Source: Nitrospiraceae bacterium
GTDB lineage: Bacteria; Nitrospirota; Thermodesulfovibrionia; Thermodesulfovibrionales; UBA1546
Length of the DNA stretch: 64,000 nt
Reading direction: 5' to 3'
Assembly: GCA_021373015.1 (NCBI GenBank)
Contig: JAJFTJ010000004.1
Location: 1-64,000, forward strand
This document shows, piece by piece, positions 44,177 to 52,527 of this stretch (the first letter of the stretch is position 1; the number at the start of each line of letters is the position of its first letter). Under the pieces are notes generated by a model. The model was not told the origin of the DNA and made no database searches. It worked only from the letters and a program-made list of their open reading frames with translations. The position numbers and the translations under genes were made by a program.

Positions 44177-45203
44177 TTTTATCCTTTAAGCTTTCGGTCA
44201 TGTGAATCTTTCCGCTTGAATCTATTATCATTCCTTCAATCTTCATATTATCAAGAAGGCTCAATCCCTTTTTGTATCCGATTATGAATACACCTGTTGA
44301 AAAAGAATCCGCAATATAGCCGTTCTTTGCAATAACCACTGCGGTCTGAGAAAACGCGGAAGGATATCCTGTCTTTGGATCAAGAATATGGTGGTATCTT
44401 TTCCCGTTAGAAATAAAATATCTTTCATAATCCCCTGAAGTTGAGACTGCAGAGTCAACAAGTTCTATCGTTGCAATAATCTCATCTTTCTCGCCCTTCT
44501 GTCTTGGATTTCTTATCCCAATCTTCCACGGCTTTCCGTCTGGTTTCATTCCAAATGCCTTGATATCTCCGGCAATGGCAACAAGTCCAGCCCTTATCCC
44601 ATTTGCTTTTAAAATTTCTGTTGCCTTGTCAGCAGCATAGCCTTTTGCAATTCCCCCAAGATCAGCTGACATGTTTTTCTTCTTTAAATATACTGTCTGT
44701 TCTTTTTTGTTCAGGATAATGTTTTTATAATTCACAAGGCGCAGTCTTTTCTTGATCTCCAAATCATCAGGCTTTATCTTTTTCGTAAAATCCCATAACA
44801 CTATTTGAGAACCTGTTGTTATATCAAAAGCGCCGTATGTTTTTTCTGATACATACAATGCTTTTTCAAAAATATCAAAAGTCTCCGGAGAAACCTTTAC
44901 TGGCTTTATTCCCGCATTTTTATTTATCTCTGAAAGCTCGCTTTTTTCAGAGAAAAAATTAAGGAGAGTCTCAAGTTTTTCAATCTCAACGAATGCCTTG
45001 TCAATAGCCTTTTCCGCCTTTTCGCTAGAATTAGAAACAACGCTGATTTCCACGCGTGTATCCATAAGAATCACACTTTTTCTGTAAACCTTTTCCTTCT
45101 CTTCACCGCAGGCAGACAGGATAAAAAAAGAGCAGAACAGAAAAACAGCAGAACAAATTATATTTTTTTTTGAATCAGACAATTTTCTCACATTTTCCGC
45201 CAT
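44157..45203 (-). CDS. apbE: FAD:protein FMN transferase, lipoprotein
   Basis: 348 residues. A signal helix ends in the lipobox FFILSAC; the transferase domain has LMDTRVEISV, the catalytic/Mg region ADLGGIAKGYAADKATEIL, VAIAGDIKAFG, and HHILDPKTGYPS. It attaches FMN to Thr/Ser of extracytoplasmic proteins such as RnfG, NqrC or FMN-binding reductases. First of the triad apbE / NusG-II / Gx transporter. Its flavin targets are not in the window. Confidence 0.94.
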   Translation of the reverse strand: MAENVRKLSDSKKNIICSAVFLFCSFFILSACGEEKEKVYRKSVILMDTRVEISVVSNSSEKAEKAIDKAFVEIEKLETLLNFFSEKSELSEINKNAGIKPVKVSPETFDIFEKALYVSEKTYGAFDITTGSQIVLWDFTKKIKPDDLEIKKRLRLVNYKNIILNKKEQTVYLKKKNMSADLGGIAKGYAADKATEILKANGIRAGLVAIAGDIKAFGMKPDGKPWKIGIRNPRQKGEKDEIIATIELVDSAVSTSGDYERYFISNGKRYHHILDPKTGYPSAFSQTAVVIAKNGYIADSFSTGVFIIGYKKGLSLLDNMKIEGMIIDSSGKIHMTESLKDKIEVHGN

Positions 45204-45400
45204 TTCAATTTTTGTTCATAATATCACAAAATACGAAATAGAGAGAATACTCTACCCTGATTTTACATGTTTTTTCATTTACAAAATCTCTCAGACTTGC
45301 TACATTTAGACAGGTTTTCCGGAAATGGAATAGTATGGATATTATATGTTAGTCATGGAGACACTAGAGTCCAAGAAATATGAAATGTGTCCCTTAATTT
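45204..45400. other. AT-rich spacer before the cassette
   Basis: About 200 bases with no gene. It holds the apbE promoter region on the minus strand. No operon-type terminator is visible. Confidence 0.3.
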
Positions 45401-45402
45401 TA

Positions 45403-45506
45403 CACAGTCGGACGCGGACAAGACCGCCGCGAAATTTAAGCAAGAGGAAAAAATTGCATCCAAGCAGCTTTAGGCCGGGGTCTTGCCGGTTAGCTCGGCG
45501 TTAGGC
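45403..45506 (+). repeat. Integron attC-like site, right half clear
   Basis: The right end GGTTAGCTCGGCGTTAGGC (about 45488-45506) matches attC L' and R' boxes, ending in GTTAGGC with the usual crossover after G45500. GGTCTTG (45479-45485) pairs with CAAGACC (45419-45425), giving the long hairpin expected of an attC, with an AT-rich variable loop. The left R'' box should be near 45399-45405 but is degenerate. Confidence 0.55.
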
Positions 45507-46016
45507 ATCAAAGGGGGATTGATATGAGCGTGAAGGATGTAGCCGCAAGCTTGGGTGGGTTGTTGCTGATGCTGGCATTTGCAGCGGTCGGCATCGTTAT
45601 CGTAACGCTGTTTTTCTACGGTGCAACTTGGGCCAGCACAAAGTTGCTCCCGTGGTTCTCAATGCTTACCTGGGTTGCGTTCGCAATCGTTGTCTTCATC
45701 CTTTTGCCGCTCGCTATCCCGCGGGCTACGCGTGGGTTCTCTAGCGTAGCTATGTACATCGTTTCCTACGTTTTCGGCGCCACTTTGTGGATGATGGGGT
45801 TGCTTCTAACACTCTCTATTTGGGGTATTACCGCAGTTATCATCGGCATAGTTCTTGGCGGCGTCGGCGTAGTTCCTATCGCAATGTTAGCGACGCTAAT
45901 ACACGGTTATTGGTTACCACTCGTCGAGTTAGTTTTGCTCACGGTCGCAACCTTCGGGTGTCGCATTGGTGCGATGTCGCTCGCACAGAGCCTTGAGCAA
46001 CAGAGCTATGCCTAAC
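45501..46016 (+). mobile_element. Lone integron-type gene cassette
   Basis: The unit runs from TTAGGC (45501) to GCCTAAC (46010-46016), the R'-like and R''-like borders, with one short leader and a single gene whose stop codon TAA lies inside GCCTAAC, as is typical of cassettes. The composition is visibly more G+C-rich than both flanks. No integrase gene and no second cassette are in the window, and the downstream attC palindrome is missing, so insertion at a secondary site followed by decay is the best reading. Confidence 0.55.
45524..46015 (+). CDS. Cassette-borne membrane protein of unknown function
   Basis: 163 residues, four or five hydrophobic helices, almost no charged residues between them. 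An AAAGGGGG precedes the ATG by 8 bases. No family recognised. Codon use (many GC-ending codons, GCG, CTC, GTC) differs sharply from neighbouring genes. The stop codon is part of the GCCTAAC border. Cassette genes commonly encode resistance or accessory functions, but nothing in the sequence points to a substrate. Confidence 0.65.
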   Translation: MSVKDVAASLGGLLLMLAFAAVGIVIVTLFFYGATWASTKLLPWFSMLTWVAFAIVVFILLPLAIPRATRGFSSVAMYIVSYVFGATLWMMGLLLTLSIWGITAVIIGIVLGGVGVVPIAMLATLIHGYWLPLVELVLLTVATFGCRIGAMSLAQSLEQQSYA

Positions 46017-46128
46017 GTTACATTTACCAATTTACCTATTCACCTTTGAAATTGTTTTGTTATCCAGATAAATCGGGACTCCTCGCAATGATGTTTTTGA
46101 GAGCCGCGGGCACAGCAATATTTTTTCG

Positions 46129-48636
46129 TTAATCGATTTGCTTATCAAGCTTATTCTTCAAAAACATGCCTGTGTATGAATTAGGATTTTTCGCTAGATC
46201 TTCAGGAGTTCCGCAAGCGATAATTTCTCCGCCTCTTTCTCCTCCTTCAGGTCCGAGGTCGATTATGTGATCCGCTGATTTAACAACATCGAGATTATGT
46301 TCTATAACAATTACCGTGTTGCCCATGTCAACCAGACTGTTTATTACATCGAGCAGTTTTTGAATGTCGACAAAATGCAGCCCTGTTGTCGGCTCATCAA
46401 GAAGATAGATTGTCTTCCCTGTTGACCTCTTGCCGAGTTCCCTTGAAAGCTTCACCCTCTGCGCTTCTCCTCCTGAAAGTGTCGTCGCAGACTGGCCAAG
46501 CTGAATATACCCAAGTCCTACATCGTCGAGCACTTCGAGCTTCTGTCTTATCAAAGGAATGGAATTGAAAAAATCCAGCGCCTCTGAAACAGTCATCTCA
46601 AGGACTTCGGCTATGTTCTTGTTTTTATACCTGATATCAAGCGTCTCTTTATTATATCTTTTACTTTTACATGCATTGCACGGGATATAGACATCAGGGA
46701 GAAAATGCATTTCTACTTTCACTATTCCGCAGCCGTGACAGGATTCGCACCTTCCGCCTTGAACATTAAAACTGAATCTTGAAGCAGTATATCCCCGGAC
46801 TCTCGATTCCTGAAGCTGTGCAAAAAGTTCTCTTATATAAGTAAAAAGACCTGTGTATGTAACAGGATTGGATCTTGGAGTGCGCCCCAGCGCAGTCTGG
46901 TCAACACAGATGATGCGGTCTATTTTATCAATGCCTTTAATATCCTTATGTCTGCCCGGCACAAGCCTGTCATTATAAAGTTTATTTGCAAGAGCCTTGT
47001 AGAGTATCTCGAATATCAAAGTGCTTTTCCCTGAACCTGAAACTCCTGTTACACAGGTAAACACGCCAAGAGGAATATTCACATTAATATTTTTGAGATT
47101 GAATTCCGATGCGCCGATTATTTTTATAAAATCCTTGGGCTGTCTTCTTTTTTTAGGGAGAGATATTCTTAATTCACCTTTAATATATCTTCCTGTCAAT
47201 GACTTTTTGTTTTTCTTTATCTCTTCCGGTGTTCCTTCGGCAGTGACCCAGCCTCCTCTTAATCCCGCGCCGGGTCCCATATCCACCACATTGTCAGCCC
47301 ATGTTATCGTCTCTTCGTCGTGCTCGACAATTATTACAGTGTTCCCTGAATCTCTTATCGCAGAAAGACTGTCAAGAAGCTTTCTGCAGTCTCTTGGATG
47401 AAGTCCGATGCTTGGTTCGTCAAGAACATAAAGAACACCGCTTAATGAAGATCCCATCTGCGTTGCAAGCCTTATCCTCTGCGCCTCTCCTCCCGAAAGA
47501 GTAAGCGAAAGTCTGTCAAGCGTAAGATATCCAAGACCGACTTTTTGAAGGAACGACAGTCTGTCCTTTATCTCTTTTATAACGCGCGATGCTATTTCAG
47601 CTTCCCTCTCTGTTAAATTCAAATTATTTATGAAGGCTCCTGCTTTCTCAACAGACATCTTCGCAAATTCAGAAATATTCAAGCCGTTTATTTTTATATG
47701 CATCGCCTCTTTTCTAAGCCTCAGCCCGTTACAGAGACTGCATTGTTTCCCTTCAAAAAATTCTTCGGCTTCGTCTCCAATCCCTTCATATCCCAATCCC
47801 TTGCATTTCGTGCATGCGCCGTATCTGCTGTTAAAAGAAAAAAATCTGGGATTGATCTCTGGATAGCTTATCCCGCATTTCGAACATACCATTGTCTTGC
47901 TGAATGGGATGTCCTTATTTTCATCCAGAAGATTTATTACAACTGTATCGGAATACCTCAGAGCAGAATCTATCGCATTTTTTATCTGTTTTTGAATGCC
48001 GGGTTTTATTATGAGCCTGTCAATTACGATTTCTATTGTATGTCTTTGCTGTTTTTTCAGTTTTATGTCATCTGTAAGATCGACCATCGCATTATCTATG
48101 CGTGCCCTTACAAAACCTTCATTAAGCATTTGATTAAGTTCTTTTTTGTATTCTCCCTTCCTGTCCCTGACAATCGGTGAAAGAATCTGCATGCGTGTTC
48201 CTTGCGAAAATGACATAACAGAGTCGATTATATTCTGAGCTTCCTGGGAGGCTATTGGAGAACCGCATTGATAACAAAATGGTTTTCCAATGCGTGTATA
48301 AAGCACACGCATATAATCATATATTTCCGTTATTGTTCCAAGTGTTGATCTCGGACTTTTCGTAACTGTCTTCTGCTCTATTGCAATAGATGGAGAAAGC
48401 CCTTCTATAGAATCAACATCAGGTTTTTGGAGCTGCTCGAGAAACTGCCGCGCATAGACTGACAGGCTTTCTACATAACGCCTTTGGCCTTCTGCATAGA
48501 TCGTGTCGATTGCAAGAGAGGATTTCCCTGAGCCTGAAGGCCCTGTTATCACTGTTATCTTGTCCCTTGGAATTGATAAAGTGATATTCTTTAGATTGTG
48601 TTCCCTTGCGCCTTTGATGACAATATTATTCTGCAT
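46129..48636 (-). CDS. uvrA: Excinuclease ABC subunit A, without insertion domain
   Basis: 835 residues, about 100 shorter than usual. Both ABC modules are intact: TGPSGSGKSSLAID and TGVSGSGKSTLIFE (Walker A), LTLSGGEAQRIRLATQ and TTLSGGEAQRVKLSRE, VLDEPSIGLHP and LLDEPTTGLHF. Zinc modules C251/C254/C275/C278 and CESCHGCG...CNACK are present, and the UvrB-binding domain (about 131-245) is kept. Only ~20 residues separate C278 from C299, where other UvrAs carry the roughly 110-residue insertion domain. It starts nucleotide excision repair with UvrB. Confidence 0.96.
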   Translation of the reverse strand: MQNNIVIKGAREHNLKNITLSIPRDKITVITGPSGSGKSSLAIDTIYAEGQRRYVESLSVYARQFLEQLQKPDVDSIEGLSPSIAIEQKTVTKSPRSTLGTITEIYDYMRVLYTRIGKPFCYQCGSPIASQEAQNIIDSVMSFSQGTRMQILSPIVRDRKGEYKKELNQMLNEGFVRARIDNAMVDLTDDIKLKKQQRHTIEIVIDRLIIKPGIQKQIKNAIDSALRYSDTVVINLLDENKDIPFSKTMVCSKCGISYPEINPRFFSFNSRYGACTKCKGLGYEGIGDEAEEFFEGKQCSLCNGLRLRKEAMHIKINGLNISEFAKMSVEKAGAFINNLNLTEREAEIASRVIKEIKDRLSFLQKVGLGYLTLDRLSLTLSGGEAQRIRLATQMGSSLSGVLYVLDEPSIGLHPRDCRKLLDSLSAIRDSGNTVIIVEHDEETITWADNVVDMGPGAGLRGGWVTAEGTPEEIKKNKKSLTGRYIKGELRISLPKKRRQPKDFIKIIGASEFNLKNINVNIPLGVFTCVTGVSGSGKSTLIFEILYKALANKLYNDRLVPGRHKDIKGIDKIDRIICVDQTALGRTPRSNPVTYTGLFTYIRELFAQLQESRVRGYTASRFSFNVQGGRCESCHGCGIVKVEMHFLPDVYIPCNACKSKRYNKETLDIRYKNKNIAEVLEMTVSEALDFFNSIPLIRQKLEVLDDVGLGYIQLGQSATTLSGGEAQRVKLSRELGKRSTGKTIYLLDEPTTGLHFVDIQKLLDVINSLVDMGNTVIVIEHNLDVVKSADHIIDLGPEGGERGGEIIACGTPEDLAKNPNSYTGMFLKNKLDKQID

Positions 48637-48769
48637 TCCGCACCTGCCACCCCTTCTGCCTGAATAATAAAGAGAATGGTCTGTCTCAATGCAAGACCAT
48701 TAGAGAATGAACAGCAAAAGAGTAATGTGTACTATAACTGAAAAGTGTTCAGCCTTTCAAACTGCAGAG

Positions 48770-49297
48770 CTATTCTTCCTTTGCCTTCATATCAATAAGG
48801 AATGCAAGAGAGATGAGAAACGCGCTGTAGGATAAAACAATCAGGACTGTAATAAAGTCGCTGTCAAAATACAGATTCGGCTTGCCTAAAAACGGGCCAA
48901 GCACATCTTTTATAAATGGCTGGAGAAAGATGAATGCAAATCCTCCAACAAGCGCTCCTGCAAAACCTATGACCGCATCAACAGCTCCCTCGCCTATTGC
49001 AGCAACCATGGTTGAAGGACAATATCCTAGGATTGCCATGCCAATGCCGAAAATTATTGAGCCAAATACAATGCCTGTTGCATCGAGAGGTTTTATATTC
49101 AATAAAGCCATGCCGGATTTTACATTTATAAAAAAAATAAGGCTGCCAACACCAACAGCAACAAGCACCAGTTTTGGCAGAGTGAAATCCTTAAGCAATG
49201 CAAAACCAACAATTTTGTTATATGTATTAATTCTTGATCTCTGCAGAATTACGCCGAATAAAAAACCGAGAATTATCGTTAAAAAAATGTTGTTCAT
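48770..49297 (-). CDS. YeeE/YedE-family transporter half (second)
   Basis: 175 residues, four to five helices. The conserved cysteine motif lies in GMAILGYCPSTMVAAIGEGAVDA, and GFLFGVILQRSRI near the start is typical of YeeE/YedE proteins; these take up thiosulfate or other sulfur species. It follows its partner by one base, so the two halves form one transporter. A small perfect 8-base stem lies after the gene (48675-48701), without a T-run. Confidence 0.85.
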   Translation of the reverse strand: MNNIFLTIILGFLFGVILQRSRINTYNKIVGFALLKDFTLPKLVLVAVGVGSLIFFINVKSGMALLNIKPLDATGIVFGSIIFGIGMAILGYCPSTMVAAIGEGAVDAVIGFAGALVGGFAFIFLQPFIKDVLGPFLGKPNLYFDSDFITVLIVLSYSAFLISLAFLIDMKAKEE

Positions 49298-49298
49298 A

Positions 49299-49790
49299 TT
49301 ACTTCCTCCCGTAAAACAGCTTTGCTGTTACAAAAAGGGTTACTAAGGCAATTGTTCCAAAAACCATCCCGCTTACAGCAAGTTGTATGCCTCCTGAAAG
49401 GATATGTCCGCTTGTGCATCCGCCTGCAAGTCTTGCTCCAAAAAGGATCATGAACCCGCCTGCAAAAGCCCAGAACATTCTTCTTTTTTTCGAACTGCCC
49501 TTTGTTTCACGCCATCTCTCTGGAATCAACTGAATCTTGAAATCACGATTTATTACAGAACTGGCAAAAGCTCCTGCCAATGTGCCTATAATAAAATATA
49601 TTTCCCATGTGCCTGACTTCGCAATTCTCTGGACATAAGGCTCGGCGCCAAAACCTGTTAGTAAAGCTGAGAGATATGCAAATCCTGCAGATGCTCCAAT
49701 AAAATATTTCGTTGCAACAGGCACAACAGAGGCGAGTATACCAAGGATCACTCCCGCGCTGAACCAGTCAAAGCTTTTCTTGCCATACAT
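49299..49790 (-). CDS. YeeE/YedE-family transporter half (first)
   Basis: 163 residues, four helices. The conserved cysteine is in GARLAGGCTSGHILSGG, the hallmark of the N-terminal half of YeeE/YedE (DUF395). An unusually G-rich Shine-Dalgarno (GGGGGT) is ~7 bases before the ATG. The full-length E. coli-type proteins have both halves in one chain; here they are separate genes one base apart. Confidence 0.87.
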   Translation of the reverse strand: MYGKKSFDWFSAGVILGILASVVPVATKYFIGASAGFAYLSALLTGFGAEPYVQRIAKSGTWEIYFIIGTLAGAFASSVINRDFKIQLIPERWRETKGSSKKRRMFWAFAGGFMILFGARLAGGCTSGHILSGGIQLAVSGMVFGTIALVTLFVTAKLFYGRK

Positions 49791-49891
49791 GCGAACACCC
49801 CCTTTTAAAAATCCCTGTTATTATATGTCTTTGACAAAAGCTTAACACATTCTTTTTGTCTGTCAAGGTTTTACTTTTAATGGAATTGATT

Positions 49892-50827
49892 TTAGTTAAA
49901 CATCTCTTTTAGCGTAAGCAGTACTGAATCAGCTAATGAAGGCAGGTCATAGCCGCCTTCAAGAGCAAAAATTACAGGCAAGGGTTTGTGAAATATTCCA
50001 TGAGATGCTGAAGATATTATATCCCTGACAATCAGCCTTATGCCTTCACTCGATACATTAATCGTGGAAAGAGTGTCTCTTGTATGTATATCATATCCTG
50101 CGGATACAAGGATTAGATCCGGATGAAATCTTTTTACAAGATACGGAAGCAGGTCGTTATATATATGCATATAATCTTTAATCCCCGAACCGCCAAGAAG
50201 CGGAATGTTATAAGTAAATCCCTCTCCTTTGAGTTTTCCTTTTTCAGATTCGCTTCCTGTCCCAGGATAATGATTCGCCTGGTGAGTGCTGAAATAAAAA
50301 ACAGTATCATCCTCTTCAAACATATTTTGCGTGCCATTGCCGTGATGAACATCAAAATCAATTATAAAAATTTTTTTGTAACCTACTTTTTGGGCATATC
50401 TCGCGCCAACTGCAATATTATTAAAAATACAAAATCCCATTGCTTTGTCTGCCTCTGCATGATGTCCCGGCGGTCTTACTGCGCAGAATGCCCTTTCAAT
50501 TTCTTTATTCTTGCATCTGTTAATCGCCTCTATAACAGCTCCTGCTGCATAAAGCGCAGCCTCAAAAGTATGCTTTGATACATACGTATCAGAATCAACA
50601 TATCCGGGTTTCATATTTTTTATTTTTTCAATGTACTCGCGGGTATGCACAGCCTCCATGTCTTTGAGCTTTGCCTTAATAGGTTTAATATGAACAAGTT
50701 TATCCCAGATATCAGTGTTTTTAAGATATTCGATTATCGCAACAAGTCTTTCCTTTGTGTCCGGATGCCATTCAGGAGTTTCATGTTTGAGAAAAATCTC
50801 ATCGTATACGAATCCAACTTTTTTCAT
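49892..50827 (-). CDS. Histone-deacetylase-family protein (AcuC/amidohydrolase type)
   Basis: 311 residues. Zinc and catalytic residues are visible in AVRPPGHHAEADKAMGFCIFNN (split at PPGHHAE, GFCIFNN), IIDFDVHHGNGTQNMF, VSAGYDIHTRD and EGGYDLPSLA. Bacterial members deacetylate acetyl-CoA synthetase, polyamines or other small acetylated substrates. It diverges from the purine gene with ~107 bases between. No acetyl-CoA synthetase is adjacent. Confidence 0.92.
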   Translation of the reverse strand: MKKVGFVYDEIFLKHETPEWHPDTKERLVAIIEYLKNTDIWDKLVHIKPIKAKLKDMEAVHTREYIEKIKNMKPGYVDSDTYVSKHTFEAALYAAGAVIEAINRCKNKEIERAFCAVRPPGHHAEADKAMGFCIFNNIAVGARYAQKVGYKKIFIIDFDVHHGNGTQNMFEEDDTVFYFSTHQANHYPGTGSESEKGKLKGEGFTYNIPLLGGSGIKDYMHIYNDLLPYLVKRFHPDLILVSAGYDIHTRDTLSTINVSSEGIRLIVRDIISSASHGIFHKPLPVIFALEGGYDLPSLADSVLLTLKEMFN

Positions 50828-50934
50828 ACATTACATATTAACAGAATTTAAAAGCACTTTTCTCATACATGTCTATTTTGATATTATATAAGCCTGAACA
50901 GCAGAACTAACCTTTCATTGGATAAGGAGGATAC

Positions 50935-52227
50935 ATGTCTGATCTAAAGAAGATGTACCGCACTATTATGGATGACAATTTTCCTGAAGAGATGGTTATA
51001 AAATTCGGCAAGCAGACAATGATCTACAAAAAACGTTCATGGAAAATACCTGATGAAAAAACAGGAGAACTTATAGAAAAAGGTCTTCGATACGGTGAAA
51101 ATCCAGATCAGGAAGCAGCTCTTTACGAACTCATAAACGGGAATCTTATACTTGGAGGATGCGAGTACATCCAGCCCGGCAATGGACTTGTAAGCAGCAT
51201 AACCGAAGAAGACATGATACAGGCAGGTAAACATCCGGGCAAGACAAATTTTACAGACCTCGACAATGCACTAAACATACTTAAATTTTTAACACACAAA
51301 CCAGCAGCCGTAATCTTAAAACATAATAACCCGTGCGGCGCAGCATACGGGAAAGATGTGACTGATGCTTATGAAAAGGCAAACATGGCAGACAGGATCG
51401 CTGCTTTCGGAGGTTGTCTTGTGGTCAACAGAGCAATGGATAAAAAAACTGCAGAGGCTGTTAATAATAATTATCTCGAAGTTGTTGCTGCCCCTGATTT
51501 TGAAGACGGCACGATCGAGATACTGGCAAAAAGAAAAAAACTCAGGATAATCAGAGTAAATAAAATAAACGAGTTGGAAAAATACAGAAGCTTCCGCTTT
51601 GTTGATTTTAAGTCTTTGATTGACGGAGGAATAATAGTGCAGCAGTCGGCAATGAACAGGATATGGACAAAAAATGATTTCCTTCCTGCAAAAACTGCGT
51701 ATAAAGTCAAAGAATATTCCATTGAAAGACAGCCAACAGAAAAAGAATATGAGGATATGCTCTTCGGATGGAATGTTGAGCAGGGCATAACATCAAATTC
51801 CGTAATTTATGTTAAAGACGGCGTAACAGCAGGCATCGGCACCGGAGAACAGGACAGGGTCGGAGTCGCTGAGATAGCGGTATTTAAGGCATATACAAAA
51901 TATGCGGATGCATTATGTTTCAAAAAACACGGTATCCCTTACAAAACATTCGAACTCGAAGCAGAACAAGGCAAGCGAGACAGAAAACTGCTCGATGAGA
52001 TAGACGCACAGACAAAAAAAGATAAAGGCGGACTTATCGGATCGATAATGGTATCCGATGCATTCTTCCCATTCAGGGACGGTGTTGACGTAGGAATTAA
52101 GCAGGGAGTTACTGCAATTGTCCAGCCCGGAGGTTCAGAACGAGACTTTGAGATTATCGAGGCATGCAATGAGGTAGATCCAAAAGTAACAATGGTGTTT
52201 ACAGGACAAAGGGCATTCAAACATTAA
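50935..52227 (+). CDS. Stand-alone AICAR transformylase
   Basis: 430 residues. LRYGENPDQEAALYEL opens the AICAR formyltransferase domain; the active-site lysine-histidine is in LKHNNPCGAAYG, AAFGGCLVVNR and DAFFPFRDGVDVGIKQGV (with VQPGGSERDFE) complete the site. The IMP-cyclohydrolase domain that normally makes up the first ~200 residues of PurH is absent; instead an ~60-residue helical extension precedes the domain. It takes formyl groups from 10-formyl-THF, made by the convergent Fhs. A separate cyclohydrolase must exist elsewhere. Confidence 0.9.
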   Translation: MSDLKKMYRTIMDDNFPEEMVIKFGKQTMIYKKRSWKIPDEKTGELIEKGLRYGENPDQEAALYELINGNLILGGCEYIQPGNGLVSSITEEDMIQAGKHPGKTNFTDLDNALNILKFLTHKPAAVILKHNNPCGAAYGKDVTDAYEKANMADRIAAFGGCLVVNRAMDKKTAEAVNNNYLEVVAAPDFEDGTIEILAKRKKLRIIRVNKINELEKYRSFRFVDFKSLIDGGIIVQQSAMNRIWTKNDFLPAKTAYKVKEYSIERQPTEKEYEDMLFGWNVEQGITSNSVIYVKDGVTAGIGTGEQDRVGVAEIAVFKAYTKYADALCFKKHGIPYKTFELEAEQGKRDRKLLDEIDAQTKKDKGGLIGSIMVSDAFFPFRDGVDVGIKQGVTAIVQPGGSERDFEIIEACNEVDPKVTMVFTGQRAFKH

Positions 52228-52243
52228 AAAAATTGAAAGTAGA

Positions 52244-52450
52244 TTATTTTTTTAGCTTCTGCAGACCGCGATAAAACAAAAGCATGCCTGATGCCGCAAA
52301 TACAATATCAGCATATGGGAAAAGCCTGTAAGAATATCTGAAACCAAGCGGAACATCATTAATCGGCATCGAATTCCCTATGGCATACCAATAGTATCCC
52401 GTGGCTATTGCTAATATTAAACCAGCTGCAAGTTCGATGCTTATTCGCAT
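52244..52450 (-). CDS. Small two-helix membrane protein
   Basis: 68 residues with two hydrophobic segments (about 5-24 and 46-62), ending in a basic tail LQKLKK. AGGAGG lies seven bases before the ATG. It follows fhs on the same strand, behind the fhs terminator; the Shine-Dalgarno is a copy of the terminator's 3' arm. No family recognised. Confidence 0.6.
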   Translation of the reverse strand: MRISIELAAGLILAIATGYYWYAIGNSMPINDVPLGFRYSYRLFPYADIVFAASGMLLFYRGLQKLKK

Positions 52451-52453
52451 ATT

Positions 52454-52495
52454 GCCTCCTGAAATTTAAAAGCCTCCTGCATTTTTCAGGAGGCT
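52454..52495 (-). terminator. Terminator of fhs with a second copy of its 3' arm at a ribosome-binding site
   Basis: On the minus strand AGCCTCCTG (52495-52487), loop AAAAATG, CAGGAGGCT (52479-52471) and then TTTTAAATTT: a good rho-independent terminator. Ten bases on, CAGGAGGC (52461-52454) recurs as the ribosome-binding site of the 68-residue gene, so the 5' arm could pair with either copy. Confidence 0.85.
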
Positions 52496-52527
52496 CAGAT
52501 TGATATTTTAATTGTAGCTTATCCGTA

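Noticed and set aside
45787-45996. Alternative 69-residue frame inside the cassette
   Set aside because: It overlaps the 163-residue gene in another frame, has no ribosome-binding site and no membrane-protein logic; a shadow frame.
48675-48701. Terminator after the YeeE/YedE genes or uvrA
   Set aside because: The perfect 8-base stem AATGGTCT/AGACCATT has no T-run on either strand, so I do not call it.
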